The notes under the pieces: generated by a model
What the model was told of the DNA's origin: nothing
Seen by the model: only the letters and a program-made list of their open reading frames with translations
Database searches by the model: none
NCBI RefSeq assembly: GCF_030812215.1
Contig: NZ_JAUSSG010000001.1
Span: 62,001-126,000, forward strand
From: Variovorax boronicumulans
GTDB lineage: Bacteria > Pseudomonadota > Gammaproteobacteria > Burkholderiales > Burkholderiaceae_C
DNA length: 64,000 nucleotides
Direction: 5' to 3'
Program-made: the position numbers and the translations under genes
Shown here: piece after piece, positions 8,052 through 16,906 of the stretch
Numbering within the stretch: the stretch's first letter is position 1
How the letters are laid out: each line of letters opens with the position of its first letter

Positions 8052-11000
8052 ATGGACCTCCCCCACCTCACGGCGGGCAAGCGTTTCACGCTGCCGCGTC
8101 CCCCTCTGTCGGCCGATGCCCTGCTGCTCGCACAGCTGGGCATGCGCGAGAAGGCTGCCGGCCGCGCCACCGCGATGTTCACGGCCGACGCCAACGATGC
8201 CCAGCGCCTCATCGACGAGATCGCCTTCTTCGCGCCCGACCTGCGCTGCGCCCTCTTCCCCGATTGGGAAACGCTGCCCTACGACAGCTTCTCGCCGCAC
8301 CAGGACCTGATCAGCGAGCGGCTGGCCACCCTCTGGCGCATCAGCCAGAAAGAGGCCGACGTGGTGCTGGTGCCCGCCACCACCGCGCTTTATCGCCTGG
8401 CGCCCCCCGCGTTCCTGGCCGGCTACACCTTCCACTTCAAGGCCAAGCAGAAGCTGGAGGAATCCAAGCTCAAGGCACAGCTCACGCTGGCCGGCTACAG
8501 CCACGTGACGCAGGTGGTGAGCCCCGGCGAATACGCGGTGCGCGGCGGCCTGATCGACCTGTTCCCCATGGGCTCGCTGGTTCCGTTCCGTGTCGACCTG
8601 TTCGACGACGAGATCGATTCGATCCGCACCTTCGACCCCGACACCCAGCGCAGCCTCTACCCCGTGCCCGAGGTGCGCCTCCTGCCGGGCCGCGAGTTCC
8701 CGATGGACGACGACGCCCGCGCGCGCTTTCGCAGCCGCTGGCGCGAACTGCTCGAAGGCGATCCGACCAAGAGCCGCATCTACAAGGACATGGGCAACGG
8801 CGTGGCCACCGCCGGCATCGAGTACTACCTGCCGCTGTTCTTCGACGAGACGGCCACGGTGTTCGACTACCTCGGCCCCGACGCCACCGTGGTGCTCCAC
8901 GGCGACCTCGAACCTGCGTTCCAGCATTTCTGGCAGGACGCGAACGAGCGCTACCGGCTGGTGCGAGGCGACCCGGAGCGCCCCGCGCTGCCGCCCGAGG
9001 CGCTGTTCCTGAACGCCGAACAGTTCTACCAGCGCGCCAAGCCGCACGCCCAGCTTGCGATCCGCGGCGACATCGCCACCGACACGCCCTACGCCGAGTT
9101 CGACAAGCTCCCGCCCTTCGCGGTGGTGCGCGGCGCCGAAGACCCGCTGGTCGGCCTGAAGGCTCACATCGCCGCCACGCCCCACCGCGTGCTGATGGTC
9201 GCCGAGAGCGACGGCCGCCGCGAGAGCCTGCTCGACTTCCTGCGCGCCAGCGGCGTGAGCCCGCCGGCCTTCGATTCGCTGGCCGAGTTCGAGGCCTCCA
9301 CCGACGAGAAGATCGGCATCGTCACCGCCGCGCTGGCCTCGGGCTTCGCCTGGCGCGAGCAAGGCATCGACCTCGTCACCGAGACCGAGCTCTTCGCCAC
9401 TGCGCCCACCACACGCCGGCGCAACAAGAAGCAGGAACAGGTCAGCGACGTCGAAGCACTGATCAAGGACCTCTCGGAGCTGAACGTCGGCGACCCGGTG
9501 GTCCACACCGCGCATGGCATCGGCCGTTATCGCGGCCTCATGCACATGGACCTGGGCCAGGGCCTCGACGCCGAAGGCAAGCCGCTCCTGCAGGAAATGC
9601 TGCACCTGGAGTACGCCGACAAGGCCACGCTGTACGTGCCCGTGTCGCAGCTGCACCAGATCAGCCGCTACACCGGCGTGAGCGCCGACGAGGCGCCGCT
9701 GCACCGGCTGGGCTCCGGCCAGTGGGAAAAGGCCAAGCGCAAGGCCGCCGAACAAGTGCGCGACTCGGCCGCCGAACTGCTCAACATCTACGCCCGCCGC
9801 GCCGCCCGCGAAGGCCATGCCTTCCGCTACTCGGCCGCCGACTACGAGGTGTTCGCCAACGACTTCGGCTTCCAGGAAACCGCCGACCAGAAGGCCGCGA
9901 TCCACGCCGTGGTGCAGGACATGATCTCGCCCCAGCCGATGGACCGCCTGGTCTGCGGCGACGTGGGCTTCGGCAAGACCGAGGTCGCGCTGCGCGCCGC
10001 CTTCATCGCGATCACCGGCGGCAAGCAGGTAGCGTTTCTTGCGCCGACCACGCTGCTGGCCGAGCAGCACTATCAGACGCTGGTCGACCGCTTCGCCAAG
10101 TGGCCGGTGAAGGTGGCCGAGATGAGCCGCTTCCGCTCGGCCAAGGAAATCACGGCTGCCGCAAAGGGGCTGGCCGAGGGCCAGATCGACATCGTGGTGG
10201 GCACGCACAAGCTGCTCTCGCAGTCGGTCAAGTTCAAGAACCTGGGCCTGCTCATCATCGACGAGGAGCACCGCTTCGGCGTGCGCCACAAAGAGGCGAT
10301 GAAGGCGATGCGCGCCGAGGTCGACGTGCTCACCCTCACCGCCACGCCGATTCCGCGCACGCTGGGCATGGCGCTCGAGGGCCTGCGCGATTTGAGCGTG
10401 ATCGCCACCGCGCCGCAGCGGCGGCTGGCCATCAAGACCTTCGTGCGCAACGAAGGCACCGGCGTGATCCGCGAAGCCGTGCTGCGCGAGTTGAAGCGCG
10501 GCGGGCAGGTCTACTTCCTGCACAACGAGGTCGAGACCATCGAGAACCGGCGCCAGAAGCTCGAAGAAATCTTGCCCGAAGCCCGCATCGCGGTCGCCCA
10601 CGGCCAGATGCCCGAGCGCGAGCTGGAGCGGGTGATGCGCGACTTCGTGGCGCAGCGCTACAACCTCTTGCTGTGCTCGACCATCATCGAGACCGGCATC
10701 GACGTGCCGACCGCCAACACCATCGTGATGAGCCGCGCCGACAAGTTCGGCCTCGCGCAGCTGCACCAGCTGCGCGGCCGCGTCGGGCGCTCGCACCACC
10801 AGGCGTATGCGTATCTGATGGTTCCGGACACCGAGGGCCTCACCAAGCAGGCAGCCCAGCGGCTCGACGCCATCCAGCAGATGGAAGAACTGGGCTCAGG
10901 CTTCTACCTCGCAATGCACGACCTGGAAATCCGCGGCACGGGCGAAGTGCTCGGCGAGAACCAGAGCGGCAACATGATGGAGATCGGCTTCCAGCTCTAC

Positions 11001-11534
11001 AACGAGATGCTGAGCGAGGCGGTGCGCGCGCTCAAGGCCGGGCAAGAGCCCGACCTGCTCTCGCCGCTGTCGGTCACGACCGAAATCAACCTGCACGCCC
11101 CCGCCCTCCTGCCCGACGACTACTGCGGAGACGTGCACCTGCGGCTGTCGTTCTACAAGAAGCTGGCCACCGCGAAGACGCCCGACCAGATCGACACGCT
11201 GCTCGAGGAAATCGTCGACCGCTTCGGCAAGCTGCCGCCGCAGGCGCAGACGCTGATCGATACGCACCGCCTGCGCGTGCTCGCGCGGCCGTATGGCGTG
11301 GTGAAGGTCGATGCGGCGCCGGGCATCATCAACATCACCTTCAAGAAGGACGCACCGGTCGACGGCATGGCCATCATCCAGCTGGTGCAGAAGAACAAGC
11401 ACATCAAGCTCGCAGGCAATGAAAAGCTGCGCATCGAGCGCGAGCTGAAAGAGCCCAAGGACCGCGCGCAGATGGTGCGAGACGTGCTTCGCAGCCTCGG
11501 TCAACCCCTCGTCAAGGAACCCGCCCCCGCATGA
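8052..11534 (+). CDS. mfd: transcription-repair coupling factor Mfd
   Basis: ATP-driven translocase that removes stalled RNA polymerase and recruits UvrA. 1,160 residues, normal length. It shows the UvrB-like N-terminal domains (YDSFSPHQDLISERL, YAVRGGLIDLFP), the RNA-polymerase-interacting domain (GDPVVHTAHGIGRYRG, residues about 480-560), a RecG-type helicase with Walker A GDVGFGKTEVA, DEEHRFG and TATPIPRTL, then QLRGRVGRS, and a C-terminal TRCF domain. ATG at 8052 is preferred over an in-frame GTG at 8031. Its stop overlaps the serB start by four bases. Confidence 0.95.
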   Translation: MDLPHLTAGKRFTLPRPPLSADALLLAQLGMREKAAGRATAMFTADANDAQRLIDEIAFFAPDLRCALFPDWETLPYDSFSPHQDLISERLATLWRISQKEADVVLVPATTALYRLAPPAFLAGYTFHFKAKQKLEESKLKAQLTLAGYSHVTQVVSPGEYAVRGGLIDLFPMGSLVPFRVDLFDDEIDSIRTFDPDTQRSLYPVPEVRLLPGREFPMDDDARARFRSRWRELLEGDPTKSRIYKDMGNGVATAGIEYYLPLFFDETATVFDYLGPDATVVLHGDLEPAFQHFWQDANERYRLVRGDPERPALPPEALFLNAEQFYQRAKPHAQLAIRGDIATDTPYAEFDKLPPFAVVRGAEDPLVGLKAHIAATPHRVLMVAESDGRRESLLDFLRASGVSPPAFDSLAEFEASTDEKIGIVTAALASGFAWREQGIDLVTETELFATAPTTRRRNKKQEQVSDVEALIKDLSELNVGDPVVHTAHGIGRYRGLMHMDLGQGLDAEGKPLLQEMLHLEYADKATLYVPVSQLHQISRYTGVSADEAPLHRLGSGQWEKAKRKAAEQVRDSAAELLNIYARRAAREGHAFRYSAADYEVFANDFGFQETADQKAAIHAVVQDMISPQPMDRLVCGDVGFGKTEVALRAAFIAITGGKQVAFLAPTTLLAEQHYQTLVDRFAKWPVKVAEMSRFRSAKEITAAAKGLAEGQIDIVVGTHKLLSQSVKFKNLGLLIIDEEHRFGVRHKEAMKAMRAEVDVLTLTATPIPRTLGMALEGLRDLSVIATAPQRRLAIKTFVRNEGTGVIREAVLRELKRGGQVYFLHNEVETIENRRQKLEEILPEARIAVAHGQMPERELERVMRDFVAQRYNLLLCSTIIETGIDVPTANTIVMSRADKFGLAQLHQLRGRVGRSHHQAYAYLMVPDTEGLTKQAAQRLDAIQQMEELGSGFYLAMHDLEIRGTGEVLGENQSGNMMEIGFQLYNEMLSEAVRALKAGQEPDLLSPLSVTTEINLHAPALLPDDYCGDVHLRLSFYKKLATAKTPDQIDTLLEEIVDRFGKLPPQAQTLIDTHRLRVLARPYGVVKVDAAPGIINITFKKDAPVDGMAIIQLVQKNKHIKLAGNEKLRIERELKEPKDRAQMVRDVLRSLGQPLVKEPAPA

Positions 11535-12241
11535 GCGCTACAGAAACTTCCCCCGGCCTCGTCCTCCAGCGCGTGAAACCGCCGCTGGCCCTCGCCGACT
11601 TCAAGCTGATCGCCTTCGACATGGACTCGACGCTGATCAACATCGAATGCATCGACGAAATCGCCGATGCCGTCGGCAAGAAGGCCGAGGTGGCCGCGAT
11701 CACCGAGGCCACGATGCGCGGCGAGATCAAGGACTTCAAGGAAAGCCTGCGCCGCCGCGTGGCGCTGCTGCAGGGCGTGCCGGTCGCGGCGCTGCAGCAG
11801 GTGTACGACGAGCGCCTGAAGCTCAACCCCGGCGCGACCGAGCTGGTGGCCGCCTGCAAGAAGGCGGGCCTCAAGGTGCTGCTTGTATCGGGCGGCTTCA
11901 CCTTCTTCGCGAACCGCGTGAAGGACCGGCTGGGCATCGACTTCGCGCGCTCCAACCTGCTCGACGAAGCCGACGGCAAGCTCACCGGCGAGGTCGTGAC
12001 CCAGAGCTGGGGCGACATCTGCGACGGCGCCGAGAAGCGCCGCACGCTGCTGGAAGTCGCATCGCTCATGGGCATTTCGCCGCAGGAAACCATTGCCGTC
12101 GGCGACGGCGCCAACGACCTGCCGATGATGGGCGAGGCCGGCCTCTCGGTGGCCTATCACGCGAAGCCGAAGGTCCGCGAACAGGCCATGGTGGCGATCA
12201 ACGAAGGCGGGCTCGACCGCCTGCTCGAAATCCTGAAATGA
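11531..12241 (+). CDS. serB: phosphoserine phosphatase
   Basis: Last step of serine biosynthesis: O-phosphoserine to serine. 236-residue HAD phosphatase with nucleophile motif DMDSTLI (residues about 31-37), the cap-domain Glu in IECIDEIAD, the second motif VSGGFTFF and the metal site GDGANDLPMM. It lacks the N-terminal ACT-like extension of the longer enterobacterial SerB, as is common in this group. ATG overlaps the mfd stop (ATGA), and its own stop overlaps the next start the same way, so the three genes are translationally coupled. Confidence 0.93.
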   Translation: MSATETSPGLVLQRVKPPLALADFKLIAFDMDSTLINIECIDEIADAVGKKAEVAAITEATMRGEIKDFKESLRRRVALLQGVPVAALQQVYDERLKLNPGATELVAACKKAGLKVLLVSGGFTFFANRVKDRLGIDFARSNLLDEADGKLTGEVVTQSWGDICDGAEKRRTLLEVASLMGISPQETIAVGDGANDLPMMGEAGLSVAYHAKPKVREQAMVAINEGGLDRLLEILK

Positions 12242-13311
12242 CCGCCGCCGCAATCGACGCCCCGCTCTACCGCGCCGACGCGTTGCAGGACTACGCGAGT
12301 GCCCTGCTGCAGAAAGCGGGCCTCGCCGCGTCGATGGCCGACAGCGTCGCCCGCACGCTGGTCGAGGGCGACTTGCTGGGCCACGACACGCACGGCCTCG
12401 CGCTGCTGGCGGGCTATGTGAAGGAAATCGAATCCGGCGGCATGACACGCGACGGCGCGCCGGAGGTGCTGTCGGACCGCCCCGCCGCCGTGCTGTGGGA
12501 CGGCAAGCGCCTGCCCGGCCCCTGGCTCATGGACCAGGGCATGGACCTGCTCGTGCCCCGAGCACGCGAACTGGGCACCGCCTCGCTCGTGATCCGCCGC
12601 AGCCACCACATCGCCTGCCTCGCCGTCTACATGCTGCGCGCGCTGCAGGAAGACATGCTGATGCTCCTGGCCTGCTCCGACCCCAACAGCGCCAGCGTCG
12701 CGCCCTTCGGCGGCACGCAGGCGGTGTTCACGCCCAATCCGCTGGCGATGGGATTTCCGCTCTCGACGGGCGGCGTGATGGTGGATATCTCGGCCTCGAT
12801 CACCACCAACGGCATGAGCAACCGCAAGCGCGCGGCCGGCGAGACCTTCGCCGAGGAATGGCTGATCGACGCCAGCGGCAAGCCGACGAACGACCCGCAG
12901 GTGCTGTTCGACCAGCCGCCGGGCACGCTGCTGCCCGTGGGCGGCCTGAGCCATGGCCACAAGGGCTACGGCATGGCGCTGTTGGTGGAGACGTTGACGG
13001 CCGGGTTGGCGGGCTTCGGCCGGGCCGATCCGAAAGAGGGCTGGGGCGCGACGGTGCACATCACGCTGCACGACCTGAATGCGTTCGGCGGCAAGGAAGC
13101 GTTCCTGCACCAGATGGACCACGTTGCGGCCCAGTGCCGGAACAACGCACCGATCGACGCTGCGAAACCGGTCCGGCTGCCGGGAGAAGGCGGGTTGAAG
13201 CGCCGGGAAGCGCAATCGAAGAACGGGGTGCGGCTGCACCCGTCGATCGCGCGCTCGCTGCAGGACGCGGAGCAGCGCCACGGCCTGCAACTCGCGCAGG
13301 CGCTTCTTTGA
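12238..13311 (+). CDS. Ldh-family (malate/L-lactate-type) NAD(P) dehydrogenase
   Basis: 357-residue oxidoreductase of the family including malate, L-sulfolactate, ureidoglycolate and delta-1-piperideine-2-carboxylate reductases; the exact 2-hydroxy/2-keto acid substrate cannot be read. Family landmarks are LVEGDLLGHDTHGL near residue 45, the active-site histidines in RRSHHIACLAVY, GGTQAVFTPNPLAMGFP and GHKGYGMALLVE. The ATG overlaps the serB stop by four bases. It is convergent with the DUF6172 gene, only 4 bases away. Confidence 0.85.
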   Translation: MTAAAIDAPLYRADALQDYASALLQKAGLAASMADSVARTLVEGDLLGHDTHGLALLAGYVKEIESGGMTRDGAPEVLSDRPAAVLWDGKRLPGPWLMDQGMDLLVPRARELGTASLVIRRSHHIACLAVYMLRALQEDMLMLLACSDPNSASVAPFGGTQAVFTPNPLAMGFPLSTGGVMVDISASITTNGMSNRKRAAGETFAEEWLIDASGKPTNDPQVLFDQPPGTLLPVGGLSHGHKGYGMALLVETLTAGLAGFGRADPKEGWGATVHITLHDLNAFGGKEAFLHQMDHVAAQCRNNAPIDAAKPVRLPGEGGLKRREAQSKNGVRLHPSIARSLQDAEQRHGLQLAQALL

Positions 13312-13315
13312 AGAA

Positions 13316-13639
13316 TCAGTCTTCTTCGGGCGCTTCCCCGGTCCGGTCGCCGACCGGGCGCGGCGTGCGCTTGCCGGGCTTGGCCAGGATCTCGACGTAG
13401 AACTGCTTGCCGGCCTCTTTCACGATGCCGTCGATCAGCTTGTTGATGGCCGGCAGATGGACGACCTCGGCCGATTCCTGCGCTGCGCCGAACTTGCAAT
13501 CGAAGTCCCAGAAGTCGCTGCCTTCGGGCAGGTCGCGGCGGCGTTCGCGCTTGATGTACTTGCGGATCTCGTGCTTGATGGCTTCGACGAGACGGTCGGG
13601 GTGCTTGCCCTCGACCTGGAGCTGAAAGGTTTTTCTCAT
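13316..13639 (-). CDS. DUF6172-family protein
   Basis: 107-residue conserved protein without a known biochemical role. It has a basic N-terminal half (HPDRLVEAIKHEIRKYIKRERRR), the motif EGSDFWDFDCKFG and a final alpha/beta portion ending in an acidic tail. No signal peptide or membrane helix. Assignment to DUF6172 is from memory of the FWDFDCKFG signature. It is divergent from the small gene that follows and ends four bases from the dehydrogenase stop. Confidence 0.75.
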   Translation of the reverse strand: MRKTFQLQVEGKHPDRLVEAIKHEIRKYIKRERRRDLPEGSDFWDFDCKFGAAQESAEVVHLPAINKLIDGIVKEAGKQFYVEILAKPGKRTPRPVGDRTGEAPEED

Positions 13640-13696
13640 GGGTGATCCTAACCCGCTGTGTAAAGTCGGCGGTTCAAATGGAAAGCAGGTGAAGAC

Positions 13697-13924
13697 ATGG
13701 CGCGCGCAAACGACTGGGCAAGCAAGGTGATGGCATTGGTGAACGGCGGCAACGCCCCCGCGGCCATCGCGCAGATCAAGGTCGCGCCCTCGGTCAAGGA
13801 CCTGAAGGCGCTGCAGACCATCATGACGCTCTCCAAGATGAAAGGCCGCTATCCGAACGTGGATGCGGCCATTTCAGACAACCTGGACCTGCTGGCGGCA
13901 CCCCGCCTGCATCGCTCGCCCTGA
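13697..13924 (+). CDS. small conserved-looking protein of unknown function
   Basis: 75 residues, not recognised. The protein is mildly basic and probably helical (DWASKVMALVNGGNAPAAIA, then KDLKALQTIMTLSKMKGRYPNVDAA). A good ribosome site (AGGTGA) precedes the ATG by six bases, and it sits in its own slot between flanking genes on the other strand. That spacing and the non-repetitive composition support a real gene. Confidence 0.6.
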   Translation: MARANDWASKVMALVNGGNAPAAIAQIKVAPSVKDLKALQTIMTLSKMKGRYPNVDAAISDNLDLLAAPRLHRSP

Positions 13925-13939
13925 ACGCGTGCCGAGGGC

Positions 13940-15127
13940 TTACAGCGCCTGGCCGAGGCGCTTGACGCCCTCTTCGATCTTCGCCACGTCGGCCGTCGCA
14001 AAGCTCAGGCGCAGCGTCGCCACATCGGGCTTCTCGGCGAAGAACGGCGCGCCGGGCACGAAGGCCACGAGCTTCTCGATCGCGCGCTTGGCCAGCTCGT
14101 TCGCATCGGCCAGCTTGCCGTTGGCGCCCGTGAGGCGCGCCCAGAAAAACAACCCGCCATTGGGCTGCGTGAAGCTCACCGCATCGCCCAGTTCGCGCTG
14201 GAGCGCCGCGCCCATGGCCTGCGCGCGCTGACCGTAGACCTCGCGCACATGCGCGAGCGTGGCGGGCATGCGGCCGCTCTTGAGGTACTGCGCGGCCGTG
14301 GCCTGCGAGAAGGTGCTGGTGTGCGCATCGCTGAACTGCTTGCACATCGTCGCCTTGGCGAGCAGTTCGGGCGGCGCGATCATCCAGCCGATGCGAAGGC
14401 CCGGGCTCAGCACCTTGCTGAGGCTGCCGCAATGCGCGAGCAGCTCGCGGCTGCCGGGCACGTCTTTGCTCAGCGCGAGGATGGACGGCGGCGGCGCTTC
14501 GCCGAAGTAGAGGTCGCCGTACGGGTCGTCCTCGACGATCAGCGTCTGGTACTTCACGGCGAGTTCGAGCACCTTCTTGCGGCGCTCCAGCGTCAGCATC
14601 GCGCCGCTGGGGTTGCCGAAGGTCGGAATCAGGTAGACGAACTTGGGCTTGTGCTCCGCGATGAGCTTTTCGAGCTCGTCGGTCTTCACGCCGTTGGCGT
14701 CGATGGGCGCGCTGATGAGCTGCGCGCCGTAGAGGCGGAAGCACTGGATGGTGGCCAGGAAGGTCGGGCCTTCGACGATCACCTTGTCGCCGGGGGAGAT
14801 CATGGTCTTGCCCAGCAGGTCCAGCGCCTGCTGGCTGCCGGTGGTGACGATGAGGCCGCTCGGGTCCACATCGACGCCCTTGGTCTTCATGAAGGAACTG
14901 AGCTGGCTGCGCAGCGGCTCGTAGCCTTCGGTGGCGCCGTATTGCAGCGCACCGCCGGGCTCCTCGGTCAATGCCTTCTGGCTCGCCTCCTTCAGGCCCT
15001 CGACGTCGAACATCGCGCTGTCCGGGAAACCGCCCGCAAAACTGATGATGCCGGGCTTGCCGAGCAGCTTGAAGAGTTCGCGGATGGCGGAGGTTTCGAC
15101 GTTGTCGAGGCGGGAGGCGAATTGCAT
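13940..15127 (-). CDS. PLP-dependent aminotransferase (class I/II, 2-aminoadipate-type)
   Basis: 395-residue fold-type I aminotransferase. Visible are the cofactor-binding TTGSQQALDLLGK, VEGPTFLATIQCFRLYGA, the NPSG turn, the Asp of VEDDPYGDLYF and the Schiff-base Lys in SLSKVLSPGLRIGW. The order matches the LysN/2-aminoadipate and valine-pyruvate group, so an amino acid:2-oxoacid transamination is expected; the substrate is open. The ATG at 15127 (MQFASRL) is chosen over an upstream in-frame ATG at 15142. No operon partner. Confidence 0.85.
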   Translation of the reverse strand: MQFASRLDNVETSAIRELFKLLGKPGIISFAGGFPDSAMFDVEGLKEASQKALTEEPGGALQYGATEGYEPLRSQLSSFMKTKGVDVDPSGLIVTTGSQQALDLLGKTMISPGDKVIVEGPTFLATIQCFRLYGAQLISAPIDANGVKTDELEKLIAEHKPKFVYLIPTFGNPSGAMLTLERRKKVLELAVKYQTLIVEDDPYGDLYFGEAPPPSILALSKDVPGSRELLAHCGSLSKVLSPGLRIGWMIAPPELLAKATMCKQFSDAHTSTFSQATAAQYLKSGRMPATLAHVREVYGQRAQAMGAALQRELGDAVSFTQPNGGLFFWARLTGANGKLADANELAKRAIEKLVAFVPGAPFFAEKPDVATLRLSFATADVAKIEEGVKRLGQAL

Positions 15128-15271
15128 GATGGTCAGTCTCACTTTCTGGGCGTCATTGTCGCGAAAGCCGGGTGCATGAATGCTGCGTAAGGCTATCGGC
15201 TTTCAACGATATATTGCGCCTACCGCCGCCCCGCACCGCCCGGCAGACAGGGGCCGCGCACCCCGATTCCC

Positions 15272-15919
15272 ATGAAAAAAGACAACATCCCCCTCTTCTT
15301 CGCCACCCTGCAGGCGGCCAACCCCACGCCCGAGACCGAGCTCGAATACGACACCCCCTTCGAGCTGCTGGCCGCCGTGCTGCTCTCGGCGCAGGCCACC
15401 GACGTGGGTGTGAACAAGGCCACGCGCAAGCTCTTTCCGGTGGCCAACACGCCGCAGGCGATCCTCGACTTGGGCGTGGAGGGGCTGGAGGAATACATCA
15501 AGACCATCGGCCTGTACCGCAGCAAGGCCAAGCACCTGATCGAGGCCTGCCGCATGCTGGTCGAGCTGCACGGCGGCGAGGTGCCAAGGACGCGCACCGA
15601 GCTCGAGGCCCTGCCCGGCGTCGGCCGCAAGACCGCCAACGTAGTGCTCAACGTGGCCTTCGGCGAGCCGACCATGGCGGTCGACACCCACATCTTCCGC
15701 GTGGGCAACCGCACCGGCCTCGCACCGGGCAAGACGCCGCTGGAGGTGGAACTCAAGCTGGAGAAGCGCGTCCCAGTGGAATACCGGCTGCACGCGCACC
15801 ATTGGCTCATCCTGCACGGCCGCTACATCTGCGTGGCGCGCAAGCCGCGCTGCTGGGAGTGCGCGGTGGCGCCGTACTGCGACTACAAACCCAAGACACC
15901 CGCGCCGAAAACCGCCTGA
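15272..15919 (+). CDS. nth: endonuclease III
   Basis: Bifunctional DNA glycosylase/AP lyase for oxidised pyrimidines. 215 residues. The helix-hairpin-helix LPGVGRKTANVVL contains the catalytic Lys, and the catalytic Asp lies in AVDTHIFRVGNR. The C-terminal iron-sulfur cluster has C-x6-C-x2-C-x5-C spacing in CVARKPRCWECAVAPYC. Followed after 18 bases by a secreted protein, possibly in the same transcript. Confidence 0.95.
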   Translation: MKKDNIPLFFATLQAANPTPETELEYDTPFELLAAVLLSAQATDVGVNKATRKLFPVANTPQAILDLGVEGLEEYIKTIGLYRSKAKHLIEACRMLVELHGGEVPRTRTELEALPGVGRKTANVVLNVAFGEPTMAVDTHIFRVGNRTGLAPGKTPLEVELKLEKRVPVEYRLHAHHWLILHGRYICVARKPRCWECAVAPYCDYKPKTPAPKTA

Positions 15920-15937
15920 CACCCTGACACTCCACGA

Positions 15938-16786
15938 ATGAAGACCTCGAAGAATCACGGCACCGCCCTCGCCACCGCCCTGCTCTCTGCCATCGCCTTC
16001 CTGCCGGCCGCGGCCTGGTCGCAGCAAGGCGGCAACGGCCTGCCACCCGACGTCATGGCGGCCTATGGCGGCCGCTGGTCGACCTCGTGCGCCGATGCGT
16101 CCGCGCCGACGCTGCAGGTGCGCGAGGACCAGCTGATCGTCGAAAGCGGCAAGCGCCGCGTGGTCGGCCAATCGCCTGAGACGGCCCACAGCTTCTTCGG
16201 CAACAGCCAGCCGCCGGCGCGCTTCGACGTCGCGCTGATGAGCAACGTCGACAAGGCCGGCGCGCTGACCTTCCTGGTCTTTCGCGAAACGCGGGGGCAG
16301 TCCATCACGCTGGATGCCGCGAAGCCGGTGGCAGGCCAACTGGGCCCCGAGCTGATGAAGCTGCGCTACTGGCGATGCGACGGCCCCGCGCGCGCCGCGA
16401 CGCCGCCCGCGGAACCGGCCGCCACGAAGCAGCCGCCTCCGCCGACCGGCAGCCCCGCTGCGCTCGCGCAGGGCCCCGCGATGCAGAAAGCCTGGCGCGC
16501 CGCACTCGGCACCAAGGAAAACGACCGCTGGCTGGTGCGCCGCGAAGGCCCGGCGCCCGAGCCGCAATGGGTCACCGTGGACGGCACGCGCTATGTGCTG
16601 CACGCCTTCTGCAAGCCGCACGATTGCTTCGACAACAACGCCATCGCGCTCTACGACCAGGGCTCGGGGCGCATCTACGGACTGGTGCAGCGCAACGGCA
16701 AGAACACCCTCGTGGGCGCGCCGCCGCAGACGTTGGCACCGCAGCTGGACAAGCTCTGGCGCGAGCAGTGGCGGCAAAAGAACTGA
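15938..16786 (+). CDS. secreted protein with C-terminal Ivy-like (lysozyme inhibitor) segment
   Basis: 282-residue exported protein: signal peptide ending near AAAWSQ, then an unassigned domain (about 30-145, two Cys: STSCADAS and RYWRCDG), a Pro/Ala linker, and a last domain of about 110 residues. The last part contains FCKPHDCFDNNAIALYD and GRIYGLVQRNGKN. The CKPHDC loop is the inhibitory signature of Ivy-type vertebrate lysozyme inhibitors. Inhibition of C-type lysozyme in the periplasm is therefore inferred; the fusion to an extra N-terminal domain is unusual for Ivy, which is normally a single domain. Confidence 0.65.
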   Translation: MKTSKNHGTALATALLSAIAFLPAAAWSQQGGNGLPPDVMAAYGGRWSTSCADASAPTLQVREDQLIVESGKRRVVGQSPETAHSFFGNSQPPARFDVALMSNVDKAGALTFLVFRETRGQSITLDAAKPVAGQLGPELMKLRYWRCDGPARAATPPAEPAATKQPPPPTGSPAALAQGPAMQKAWRAALGTKENDRWLVRREGPAPEPQWVTVDGTRYVLHAFCKPHDCFDNNAIALYDQGSGRIYGLVQRNGKNTLVGAPPQTLAPQLDKLWREQWRQKN

Positions 16787-16906
16787 GCTGACGCGCATTT
16801 CCCCCGGGGCCCGGCCGCCCCAACGCACTACCACCAACGATGGATGTGCAACGGCCGACGGAGGCAGACACTGCACCCCACAACCACGGTGGAGGAAGCA
16901 GACGCC

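Noticed and set aside
7908..10799. A 963-residue open frame antisense to mfd
   Set aside because: Low-complexity Val/Gly/Ala/Arg sequence, no start context and no family resemblance; mfd on the plus strand is certain.
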